DNA from: Spirosoma aureum
Lineage (GTDB): Bacteria; Bacteroidota; Bacteroidia; Cytophagales; Spirosomataceae
Direction of reading: 5' to 3'
Length of the DNA stretch: 64,000 bases
Assembly: GCF_011604685.1 (NCBI RefSeq)
Contig: NZ_CP050063.1
Coordinates: 2,626,501-2,690,500 of the forward strand
The translations under genes were made by a program, and so were the position numbers. Positions 1 to 6,984 of this stretch are shown one piece after another. Numbering within the stretch: position 1 is the stretch's first letter; each line of letters starts with the position of its first letter. Below the pieces are notes generated by a model. The model was not told the DNA's origin. It saw only the letters and a program-made list of their open reading frames with translations, and ran no database searches.

Positions 1-252
1 GGTGGAATTTATTTTTTTATTACTCCCATCTGTAATACTCCATGTAATTTGGTCAGAAATGTCAGCAACTTCTCCAGATAATGAAAAAATATATTTATTT
101 AGATCGCTTGCATCTACAACTGAGGATAAACCCGCTGGTTTAATGCAAGTCTTTGTAGGTTCAGCTTCTTTTTTACAGGATATTAAACTGTTCAATAGCA
201 TAAAAAGCAAAATGAACTGTAAGCCTTTGGTAGTAATTATTTTGTTTAACAT
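1..252 (-). CDS. Putative lipoprotein, 3' part outside window
   Basis: Reading the minus strand from the ATG at 252 gives 84 uninterrupted codons to the window edge. The protein begins with a short basic N-terminus (MLNKIITTKG), a hydrophobic stretch (residues 11-24) and a lipobox LISC with Cys26, followed by a charged, Thr-rich linker. This is a clear lipoprotein signal peptide, and in Bacteroidota such proteins usually sit in the outer membrane. Residues 55-80 (IFSLSGEVADISDQITWSI...) resemble a beta-rich domain but I cannot name it. The function is unknown. It lies left of the repressor gene and may be cargo of the element. Confidence 0.6.
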   Translation of the reverse strand, partial: MLNKIITTKGLQFILLFMLLNSLISCKKEAEPTKTCIKPAGLSSVVDASDLNKYIFSLSGEVADISDQITWSITDGSNKKINST

Positions 253-303
253 AAATTTATAGTTCTTATTTTTTTAATTTGGTAAAATTAGGAATAAGAT
301 AAA

Positions 304-789
304 TTAAATTTCATCTTCCAAGAAGAAAGCTTTGATAAAGCGTATCAAATTTTCTTGAGTTTCTTTCTCGCCTGACGATGCTAGAACTTCTCTAGCAAAC
401 AGTTTTACTTTCTTATCATTTTCCTTTTTCTGTATTGTCATCTCTTCATACAACTTAAACTGTGTATAGAGGTGATCATATTTCTGTTCGAAGGACTTCA
501 AATCTGCACGCACTCCAATTACCTCCCGTAACCTCTCTTTTAATTCAGCATTCATTTTTTCCAACTCCTTTACTCGTTCACTAGTTTCGCTACTTCCATA
601 GCCTAGTAATTCAGGCGTTGAAACACCCAGTGCAGACGCGATTTCCTCAATCCGTTCTAGTGTCAATTTCTTACCCTTCTTTTCAATCTTGGCGTAGTTT
701 GACACATCCACTCCTAAGGCCGTAGCCATCTCACTAAGCTTGATTCGCTTACTCTCTCGCAGTGCCTTTATATGCTCTGATAATTCCAT
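304..789 (-). CDS. XRE-family HTH repressor with C-terminal coiled coil
   Basis: 161 aa. Residues 1-65 form a Cro/C1-type helix-turn-helix (LSEHIKALRESKRIKLSEMA, then the recognition helix in VDVSNYAKIEKKGKK), ending with the usual ALGVSTPELLGYG. Residues 70-125 are rich in E, K, L and R and look like a coiled coil, probably for dimerisation. It is transcribed away from the small DNA-binding protein and integrase genes, the normal position of a lysogeny-type repressor in integrative elements and phages. It probably binds the repeats in 802-910 and controls both divergent promoters; that role is inferred from position. Confidence 0.85.
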   Translation of the reverse strand: MELSEHIKALRESKRIKLSEMATALGVDVSNYAKIEKKGKKLTLERIEEIASALGVSTPELLGYGSSETSERVKELEKMNAELKERLREVIGVRADLKSFEQKYDHLYTQFKLYEEMTIQKKENDKKVKLFAREVLASSGEKETQENLIRFIKAFFLEDEI

Positions 790-801
790 ACCCCAAACTT
801 A

Positions 802-908
802 TTGGTTTTATTCGAACAATTCGTTGGTAATAATTTGCCAATATAATGGCAATAATTACTTGTGTTGTTGGTTTTATATTGCCATGTTTGTGGCCTAAAT
901 AAACCAAT
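802..908. promoter_or_regulatory. Divergent control region with operator-like repeats
   Basis: The 124-bp spacer between the repressor and the rightward genes holds a TTGCCA-N6-TGGCAA inverted repeat (835-852) and a third TTGCCA half site (879-884). It also has two exact TTGGTTTTAT direct repeats (802-811, 868-877) and an inverted relative, ATAAACCAAT, just before the downstream start. This density of short symmetric sites between divergently transcribed regulators is typical of an operator. Which protein binds which site is not shown by the sequence. Confidence 0.55.
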
Positions 909-913
909 TGAAA

Positions 914-1132
914 ATGTTAGGCACGAAGAGCACTACTACTTTAAGCGTTGCTATTCATGATTATGAGCAGCGTAGCAACCTCAAATTCACGCCAGACGAG
1001 AAGTTTTATGATCGTATTGGTATTAACCGGATACGGTTCTGGCAACTCGTCAAGGGCAAAAAGCGAATGTTTACGGATGAAGCCCAAGCATTAGCCAATT
1101 ACTTCGGTATTACTGTCACTGATCTTCTCTAA
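914..1132 (+). CDS. Small HTH-like DNA-binding protein, possible excisionase or Cro-like regulator
   Basis: 72 aa from the ATG at 914; a TTG two codons upstream is possible but less likely. The sequence has an alpha-helical, DNA-binding look: NRIRFWQLVKGKKRMFTDEA followed by QALANYFGITVTDLL, the end of a Cro/XRE-like fold. It lies 20 bp upstream of the integrase gene and on the same strand, so it is likely co-transcribed with it. Position and size fit either an excisionase/directionality factor or the Cro-type counterpart of the divergent repressor. I cannot separate these options. Confidence 0.65.
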   Translation: MLGTKSTTTLSVAIHDYEQRSNLKFTPDEKFYDRIGINRIRFWQLVKGKKRMFTDEAQALANYFGITVTDLL

Positions 1133-1152
1133 CCCTTTAACCCACCCTAACG

Positions 1153-2442
1153 ATGCAAAAGCAACTTATCAGAAAACGGCTTACCAACAAGGTTACTGTG
1201 AGTCCGCGCAAGCTGGAACGTACTCCTGAATTTTCAGTCATTTTTATTCCGCGTAAACTTGGCCGAAAAAGCAAATCAGCGCCTATTTACTGTCGGTTGA
1301 CTTATGCCGGTCAACGAACCATGTTTGCAACGGGCGTTCATTGCACCCTGGCTGATTTTGATGCCAAAGCAGTAACCATTAACGGCCAGCCTGATCAAAC
1401 GCGAGTCTTACAAGCCCTGAAAGCGCAAGCTGAAAGGGGCTTTTCCGATTTACGGGTAACAGGACGAAAAATTAGTACCAGTGCTATTCGTGACTTGGCA
1501 CTAGGTAAAACCCTGACCTTTGAGCAAGTCCCTATTTTGGTCGTTGCTTTTAAGCATTTTTTAGATGAACGCTCTAAACCCGAAGTCCAGACGGGCGATA
1601 TTGATTTAGATACGCATAAACAGCATGAGCGTTGGGCGATTCGCATTGCTGAATACTTCGTAAAACAGTATGGCTCTAATTGTGAGCTGAATCAAGTCAA
1701 ACCGGCTGATGCAAAGGGCTTATTGATCGACCTCAAACAGCAAAGTAAGCACTGTCACAATTATGCTGAAAAGATCGTTCAGCATACCAAACGGATACTG
1801 AATTACGCAGTAGAAAAAGAATGGATTAGCCGTAATCCATTCATGAATTACCGCGCTCGTCGGGAATTTAAAAAAGGTGAGTTTCTGACGGCTGAAGAAT
1901 TAAGCCTGATCGAAGAAAGCCGGTTAGCTAGTCCGGTCCTGAACCGTATCCGCTCAATCTTCTTATTCCAGTGTTATACTGGACTTGCTTACAAGGATGT
2001 GGCGCAACTCCGACAAAGCCACATTCTCACCGATAAGGAAACCGGCTGGCAGTATATCAAAAAAGAACGGGAAAAAAGCGGGGTTACTCAGATAGTACCC
2101 CTTACCCCACAAGCACTGGCGATTCTGGAACACTACCGGGAGGATAAGGACTGCAAGCGAACGGGCTTGCTCTTACCCATTCCCTCTAACCAGAAAACCA
2201 ATGGCTATCTGCAACAAATTGCTGCCTGTCTCAATATCTCCAAGATTGTCCGCACCCACGTAGCCCGACGTACCTTCTCCAATTTGCTCAAGGCAAAGGG
2301 CATGGACGTGAAAAACATATCGGTGATGTTAGGCCATACCAACACGGCCATGACTGAACGGCACTATCTGGATATTTCACCCGCTATGGTCATTAAGAAC
2401 ATGCAACGGGTCATTCGGGTAGCGAAATTAAAACAGGCATGA
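1153..2442 (+). CDS. Tyrosine site-specific recombinase (integrase), IntDOT-like
   Basis: 429 aa. Residues 25-110 resemble the arm-binding domain of Bacteroidota integrases, about 130-235 the SAM-like core-binding domain, and about 245-425 the catalytic domain. Catalytic residues visible are Lys308, the HxxR box at His369-Arg372, His395 in MLGHT and the nucleophile Tyr405 in ERHYLDI. The usual first arginine (TGLR) is Ala279 here (CYTGLAYKDV); loss of Arg I is known for CTnDOT-type integrases. The start is the ATG at 1153, and the stop overlaps the next gene as ATGA. It should integrate and, with a partner, excise the element. Confidence 0.93.
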   Translation: MQKQLIRKRLTNKVTVSPRKLERTPEFSVIFIPRKLGRKSKSAPIYCRLTYAGQRTMFATGVHCTLADFDAKAVTINGQPDQTRVLQALKAQAERGFSDLRVTGRKISTSAIRDLALGKTLTFEQVPILVVAFKHFLDERSKPEVQTGDIDLDTHKQHERWAIRIAEYFVKQYGSNCELNQVKPADAKGLLIDLKQQSKHCHNYAEKIVQHTKRILNYAVEKEWISRNPFMNYRARREFKKGEFLTAEELSLIEESRLASPVLNRIRSIFLFQCYTGLAYKDVAQLRQSHILTDKETGWQYIKKEREKSGVTQIVPLTPQALAILEHYREDKDCKRTGLLLPIPSNQKTNGYLQQIAACLNISKIVRTHVARRTFSNLLKAKGMDVKNISVMLGHTNTAMTERHYLDISPAMVIKNMQRVIRVAKLKQA

Positions 2443-2651
2443 GTAAGCTCTATCCACTCTTGACGCTGGAACGAATGCCCGAAATCTTTGATGCAGAAGA
2501 AATAAGAGAGCTAATGGCCTTGCTGATCGTGTCGTTAGTCAGATCGAAAGAGTTTCATCATCTGACTCGCCACCAACAAGCCTACACCATTGATTTCTGC
2601 ACCAGTGTACAAGCCCTTTTACTACGGGCTTACGATTCTCCCCATTCATAA
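2439..2651 (+). CDS. Small conserved-type hypothetical protein coupled to integrase
   Basis: 70 aa, starting at an ATG that overlaps the integrase stop (ATGA), so translation is probably coupled. It is mostly helical with hydrophobic and acidic residues (LERMPEIFDAEEIRELMALLIVS cut into short helices) and no Cys pairs, membrane segment or known motif. A strong hairpin follows directly, closing the integrase operon. I do not recognise the family. A role in recombination or in counteracting the integrase is only suggested by the coupling. Confidence 0.6.
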   Translation: MSKLYPLLTLERMPEIFDAEEIRELMALLIVSLVRSKEFHHLTRHQQAYTIDFCTSVQALLLRAYDSPHS

Positions 2652-2653
2652 GA

Positions 2654-2685
2654 AAAGGCACTTGCGTTGGCGCGCAAGTGCCTTT
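2654..2685 (+). terminator. Terminator-like hairpin after the integrase operon
   Basis: A perfect 13-bp stem (AAAGGCACTTGCG / CGCAAGTGCCTTT) with a 6-nt loop lies three bases after the small gene's stop. It separates the integrase unit from the replication genes. The T tract is only three long, so termination strength is uncertain. Confidence 0.7.
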
Positions 2686-2738
2686 AGTCAATTTCAGTGC
2701 TGGTTAATCGCTACTAACCCGCTTTGGTATACAAGTCT

Positions 2739-3818
2739 ATGAATTTATCCGACCTTTTACAAACCCGCCTAACTGATGCCAGCAATGTTCCTCCTATTGA
2801 GACAACGATCACCGTCAAGGACGGGATTTTTGCCATTAAAGGAGATATTTCGTTTGTCTCTGGTATGGCAAAATCGGGCAAGTCAACCATTTGCCGCTAC
2901 ATCATAGCTACGGCCCTGATGGAAACGATACCGGACGATTTCGATTCGTTAAGCATTCGCTCCATCTACTGTGAAGGCCGTCCGGTGGTCTATATTGATA
3001 CCGAGCAACCCAAAGCCTTTACGATGAAGGCGAAAGACGAAATCAAACGGCTTTTGCGAACCGAAACCCTTCCTGAAAATCTGCACATTTTCAATTGGCG
3101 GCATCAGACCTATAAGGAAAACCGGGAAGCAATTCAATTGCTGTTTGATCACTTCACCGATTCGGCTTTATGGGTTGTGGATGGTATCACCGATTTTCTG
3201 AGTACGGCCAATGACGAAGAGAAAAGTAATGAATTGATTAACTTTTTCATGCGCTACTCGACCAGCCTAAACACGACTATTGTTCTACTCATCCATGAAA
3301 TTCAAAATACGGGCAAGTTGCGGGGGCATTTAGGCAGTGAAGCCGAACGAAAGTGCGGGGGGGCTATTTCTATTCGCAAAGACCGGGAAACCAAAACGCA
3401 TTGGATACAACCCAAATTAATTCGAGGGTCAGGTGATTTTGATAGCCACGCCTTCCAGTACGACGAAGACCAAAAAGGGTTTGTGTCTCTGTCCGATGCC
3501 AAGTCCAAAGAATTACGTACCCAACTCGATAAGCAGGAAAGCCGACTAGCCGAACTTCACCGTTTGGCTCAAGCCATTTATGGCGAAGAAATCCGCATTA
3601 CGCGCACCGAGTTGAAAAAGGGTTTACGGCAACACATATCCCGCAAGCCCGGACAGGGAGACGAAGCCTATGACAAGGTAATTCAGCGAACCATTAAAGA
3701 CATGCTGGATAACTATAATATCATTACCAACCTGGGCGAACCCAAGGACTCCTTCAAGTATCTGTGCGAAGTAGAGCCAGCCCCCAGCATGTTAAGCCTG
3801 TTTCTGAATGGCAAATAG
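2739..3818 (+). CDS. RecA-like (RepA/AAA_25 type) replication ATPase
   Basis: 359 aa from the ATG at 2739; a TTG at 2724 is in frame but weaker. Walker A is GMAKSGKST (residues 42-50), an acidic pair lies in YIDTEQP (87-91), Walker B is ALWVVDG with Asp148, and LLIHEIQ (183-189) resembles the sensor segment of hexameric helicases. Residues 245-359 are a charged, probably winged-helix C-terminus. This arrangement matches RepA-like ATPases on plasmids and mobilisable elements of Bacteroidota. Together with the primase-like gene and the repeats between them it suggests that the excised element replicates. Helicase activity itself is inferred. Confidence 0.8.
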   Translation: MNLSDLLQTRLTDASNVPPIETTITVKDGIFAIKGDISFVSGMAKSGKSTICRYIIATALMETIPDDFDSLSIRSIYCEGRPVVYIDTEQPKAFTMKAKDEIKRLLRTETLPENLHIFNWRHQTYKENREAIQLLFDHFTDSALWVVDGITDFLSTANDEEKSNELINFFMRYSTSLNTTIVLLIHEIQNTGKLRGHLGSEAERKCGGAISIRKDRETKTHWIQPKLIRGSGDFDSHAFQYDEDQKGFVSLSDAKSKELRTQLDKQESRLAELHRLAQAIYGEEIRITRTELKKGLRQHISRKPGQGDEAYDKVIQRTIKDMLDNYNIITNLGEPKDSFKYLCEVEPAPSMLSLFLNGK

Positions 3819-3829
3819 GACAAAAGACA

Positions 3830-4136
3830 AGACGGACGGGCGAATACATGTATTTCCGTCCGTCTCTTTATAAAGGACGGACAGGACAGCTATATATAGG
3901 GGGTTTGTCCTGTCTGTCCAGTCCAAAAAGGAGTTTGTCCGTCCACATCTAGAATTGGACAGAGCCAAGAAGAATAGACCGCTGAAAGAAAAAGCAACTG
4001 TGGTTTTGTAGAAAATTTGGCAAATCGGCCAAAAGTAAGGCGAAAACAAAATATTATTTGTCGCCCAAAACTGGACATTCAGGACGGACAGGACAAACCC
4101 CTATACATAGTGAAAGTTGTCCGTCCGTGTCCGTCC
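3830..4136. repeat. GGACGGACA iteron-like cluster, candidate replication origin
   Basis: The roughly 400-bp gap between the ATPase and primase genes is dominated by one motif. GGACGGACAGGACA occurs at 3875-3888 and 4082-4095, and its complement TGTCCGTCC at 3936-3944, 4118-4126 and 4128-4136, with a one-base variant at 3911-3919. AGACGGACGG/CCGTCCGTCT (3830-3839/3856-3865) flank the palindrome AATACATGTATT. A 29-30-bp imperfect inverted repeat pairs 3890-3919 with 4082-4110 (two mismatches and one indel). Repeats of this kind between a replicative ATPase and a primase are what an iteron origin looks like. The alternative is an autoregulatory operator for the primase gene. Confidence 0.6.
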
Positions 4137-4214
4137 GGTGATTTGTCCCCATTTCAGACAGGCCCAAAAAAGCGCACCAAATTTCATTCTGTTTCACTTA
4201 ATCAATTTCCACCG

Positions 4215-5096
4215 ATGTATTTTGATCAAGCCACCGTAAATCAACTAAAAGAAACCCCCATTACCAGTTACCTGCATAGCTTGGGGATTGAACCGGTCCG
4301 TTCGTCCGGTCAGGAGCTTATTTACTGCTCCCCCTTGACGGGTGAACGCAGTCCATCATTTTATGTCAACCCGAAAAAGAATCGGTTTAATTGCTTTAGC
4401 AGTGGCGAGAAAGGCGACGTGATCCGGCTGGTTAGTTTAGTGGAAAAAATTCCCTTCAAACCCGCCTGTGAACGACTCTGTGGCTTCGACGCTGAACAAC
4501 CCCCTTCCTTTTCTTTCAGCGGTCTATCTATTGCCCCTACAACCCCAAAAACCGACGAGTCGTCAGCTATGACCTTGCTCGACGAACGAGCCTTATTTAA
4601 TCGCGTCCTGATGGATTATGTCATGAGCCGGGGTATTCCACCCACCTTCGCCAAACGATACCTCTATGAGATTCGCTACCTCAATAAAAACCGGGCCTAT
4701 TACGCTGTCGGTTTCAAGACCGATAAGGATAGCTACGCTTTACGCTCCAAGCTCTTTAAAGGCTGGTTAGGTGTCAGTGCCATCCGAACCATTCCGGTAG
4801 CAGGCTCCGACGAAATTGATTTGTTTGAAGGCTTTTTTGATTTTCTGTCTTACCTAACCATGAACCTGTTCGTACGTCCGGTTTGCACGACGATCATTCT
4901 TAATTCCACAACCAACCTCAAGCAAGCTCTGTCGGCACTGGAAGGCGCGAAACGCATCAACTGTTATTTTGACAATGACACTGCCGGACGTGCGGCCTAT
5001 GGCAAATTACAGGCCGTTGGTTTCCCTGTTAAAGACCGCTCAAGTCTATACGCTAATCACAAGGATTTGAATGAGCTACTACAGCAAAAGTCTTAA
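4215..5096 (+). CDS. CHC2/Toprim primase-like protein
   Basis: 293 aa when started at the ATG at 4215; the in-frame extension upstream runs through the repeat cluster and is unlikely to be translated. Residues 30-75 resemble the CHC2 zinc finger (SPSFYVNPKKNRFNCF), but only Cys38 and Cys60 remain of the usual CxxH...CxxC set. The Toprim domain follows, with Glu205 in LFEGFFDF and the DxD pair Asp253/Asp255 in YFDNDTAGRAA. Such primase-like proteins are common in Bacteroidota mobile elements. It probably primes replication with the upstream ATPase. The degenerate zinc site raises the question whether it binds metal. Confidence 0.82.
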   Translation: MYFDQATVNQLKETPITSYLHSLGIEPVRSSGQELIYCSPLTGERSPSFYVNPKKNRFNCFSSGEKGDVIRLVSLVEKIPFKPACERLCGFDAEQPPSFSFSGLSIAPTTPKTDESSAMTLLDERALFNRVLMDYVMSRGIPPTFAKRYLYEIRYLNKNRAYYAVGFKTDKDSYALRSKLFKGWLGVSAIRTIPVAGSDEIDLFEGFFDFLSYLTMNLFVRPVCTTIILNSTTNLKQALSALEGAKRINCYFDNDTAGRAAYGKLQAVGFPVKDRSSLYANHKDLNELLQQKS

Positions 5097-5234
5097 TAGG
5101 CTTTTGGGAGGCTTTTTAAGGGCTTCCGGCATGGTTTTGCCCGATTAGGAGCAGCTTATCATGTGCTTATACATTGCTTATGCAGCGATTATACAAAACT
5201 TATCGAGTCCAATTCACTACTTAACTTTATCCCA

Positions 5235-5432
5235 ATGGAAGAACCAACCAAATCTAAACCCGTACGTAATTTCAAATATGAACGCGCCGAACGCTATGGG
5301 GAGCGGGTGTACTATCAAAAGATCTGTTTACACTGTAACGGTAAGTACGAAAGTATCAGGATGGATTCGGCCTTTTGTTGTCATCGATGCGCAAAGGCGG
5401 CCAGGAGGAAAAAAAATAATAAGTATAACTAA
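5235..5432 (+). CDS. Small zinc-finger protein
   Basis: 65 aa from the ATG at 5235. An in-frame start at 5163 exists, but its extra N-terminus looks non-coding. Two Cys pairs, CLHC (residues 32-35) and CCHRC (51-55), are spaced like a treble-clef or zinc-ribbon finger, and the C-terminus is a basic KAARRKKNNKYN tail. It may bind DNA or RNA. Its last codons run into the 38-bp palindrome that separates it from the convergent caspase gene. It is the last rightward gene of the replication module. Its function is unknown; a regulator or mobilisation accessory protein is possible. Confidence 0.6.
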   Translation: MEEPTKSKPVRNFKYERAERYGERVYYQKICLHCNGKYESIRMDSAFCCHRCAKAARRKKNNKYN

Positions 5433-5466
5433 AGATAAGGATGGAAATTTCCATCCTTATCTTTAG
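5429..5466. terminator. 38-bp perfect palindrome, bidirectional terminator
   Basis: Left arm CTAAAGATAAGGATGGAAA is followed immediately by its exact complement, with no unpaired loop in the symmetric form. It sits between the stop of the zinc-finger gene and the stop of the convergent caspase gene, overlapping the end of the former. Position and symmetry fit termination in both directions and insulation of the cargo operon. Confidence 0.75.
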
Positions 5467-5467
5467 T

Positions 5468-6973
5468 CTATGTTAAGGAATTTATAAACTGTTCAATAAT
5501 AGAAATGGTATCTACTATTTTACTGTGGCCTTCAATACTAATTTTCAATCTACTTTCTTTGATAAAAAATTCATATACTATCTTGTCATTTGTTGTATAT
5601 TTAATAGTTTCTTTTATGTCATCTTCCACCAAACTACCTTTTTTTTCTTCAACTGAATCTTCAAATTCGCTAACTAAACTCTCAAAGCTATTTTCATTAT
5701 ACTGAACTGGAAAATAAGCCACCTTAAGGGCCACAGGGAATATATAGTCAAAATTAAATGGTAAACTTTCTTTAGGTGCTTTTAGAGATAGTTGGCGTTT
5801 TATGAAGGCATATTTGATATAATTATTGCTTTGCTGTATTGATATTCTATAAACAAAATAGTCAGTTATAATTTCGCCTTCGCCCAGTGTGATTCGATCA
5901 ATATTTTTTATGATACCTTTTCTCCTTAAGTTTAAAACATCTTTAATTTTCAAGTAAATTGCCTGAAGCTCTTCAAGTATAAATGTTTGAAATACTGAAA
6001 TGACAAATATTTTTGCACTAGACGAATTACCATCAGGAGGATAATGACTTCTCTTAAATCCAGGGGCTTTTTCTACTAACATTAATGATTCATCAACTAA
6101 AGTAATATCCTTTGAAAGTAGCTTTAGATCAACGTATTCATCAGCTATAGCTTCATTTGGATTTGAAACTTCTTCGTTATATTCAAAAATTACAAATGAA
6201 TTTGATGTATTTATAGTTGCATAGGGTGTCTGACTATATTTAATATTAGTTTTTGTTGCAATAAAGTCTTGAACAGATGACTTCAAATAGTCTCTAAGCG
6301 AAGTGTCTGTAAGCTGCCCATTTATCAATGCACTCCTATTCCGACCACTTAGCCCTTGAAATAAAAAATATGACCATATCCCATTTTGTAATGTGTCATC
6401 TGAGTATGATTTCTCAGTCGGGGAGCATGCATAATAAATTGCATGGTAGGGTATATCTTTTACGTACTTTTCTAGCCCTCTAGAGGATAATTCACCAATA
6501 GACTCTCTAGAAGTAAGTTTGTCTTTTAACTCTTTAGCGCATGCATCTAAAAAAATCAAGCTCTGTTTACACTTTGATTTACTTAAGGGAGCTAAAACTA
6601 GCTCATTTAATGATAGAGTTGTGTCCGTAAGATTTTGGATACTGGAATCCCAAGCCGTAAGCCTATTACCATGTCCTGCTTCATAGAAACCATGACCTGC
6701 ATAATAGAAAATAAATCGATCAGTTTCAGTAAGGTTTCTAATGAGATATTGTATCTCATCATTTAGGGCTGTATTGGAAGCAAGGCTGTCAACTCTAATA
6801 TGAATATTTTCTTCTTTAACACCTAGTGAACTAATTAAAACATTTTGAAAATCTTCAGCATCTTTTAGTGCGTACTTAACTGAAGTAATCTCAGAAAAAC
6901 GATAGCTTTCTATCGCAATAATTATTGCGATAGTATCTTTAATAATCACCTGTCCAATATTGGTAATATCCAC
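5468..6973 (-). CDS. Caspase-like (peptidase C14) protein
   Basis: 501 aa. Residues 12-265 form a caspase-like fold: IIAIESYRF start, ALKDAEDF, the catalytic histidine in YYAGHGFYE (His94) and the catalytic cysteine in IFLDACAKE (Cys145), then YYACSPTEKSYS and GIWSYFLFQGL, which are typical of bacterial metacaspase/peptidase C14 proteins. Residues 290-501 are a separate domain, beta-rich with acidic stretches, that I do not recognise. The gene starts 11 bp after the HNH gene on the same strand, so the two are co-transcribed. In several defence systems a caspase-like protease is the effector activated by a partner; here that role is inferred from the context. Confidence 0.85.
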   Translation of the reverse strand: MDITNIGQVIIKDTIAIIIAIESYRFSEITSVKYALKDAEDFQNVLISSLGVKEENIHIRVDSLASNTALNDEIQYLIRNLTETDRFIFYYAGHGFYEAGHGNRLTAWDSSIQNLTDTTLSLNELVLAPLSKSKCKQSLIFLDACAKELKDKLTSRESIGELSSRGLEKYVKDIPYHAIYYACSPTEKSYSDDTLQNGIWSYFLFQGLSGRNRSALINGQLTDTSLRDYLKSSVQDFIATKTNIKYSQTPYATINTSNSFVIFEYNEEVSNPNEAIADEYVDLKLLSKDITLVDESLMLVEKAPGFKRSHYPPDGNSSSAKIFVISVFQTFILEELQAIYLKIKDVLNLRRKGIIKNIDRITLGEGEIITDYFVYRISIQQSNNYIKYAFIKRQLSLKAPKESLPFNFDYIFPVALKVAYFPVQYNENSFESLVSEFEDSVEEKKGSLVEDDIKETIKYTTNDKIVYEFFIKESRLKISIEGHSKIVDTISIIEQFINSLT

Positions 6974-6984
6974 AGTAAAATCTT

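Noticed and set aside
2..262. Plus-strand reading frame of 86 codons at the left edge
   Set aside because: The opposite strand encodes a protein with a clear lipoprotein signal and lipobox, so the plus frame is its shadow.
4017..4214. 66-codon N-terminal extension of the primase
   Set aside because: It is a translation of the repeat cluster and starts at TTG; the ATG at 4215 begins the recognisable fold.
5161..5466. 101-codon plus-strand frame overlapping the zinc-finger gene
   Set aside because: It runs through the terminator palindrome and has no domain; the frame with two Cys pairs is the better gene.
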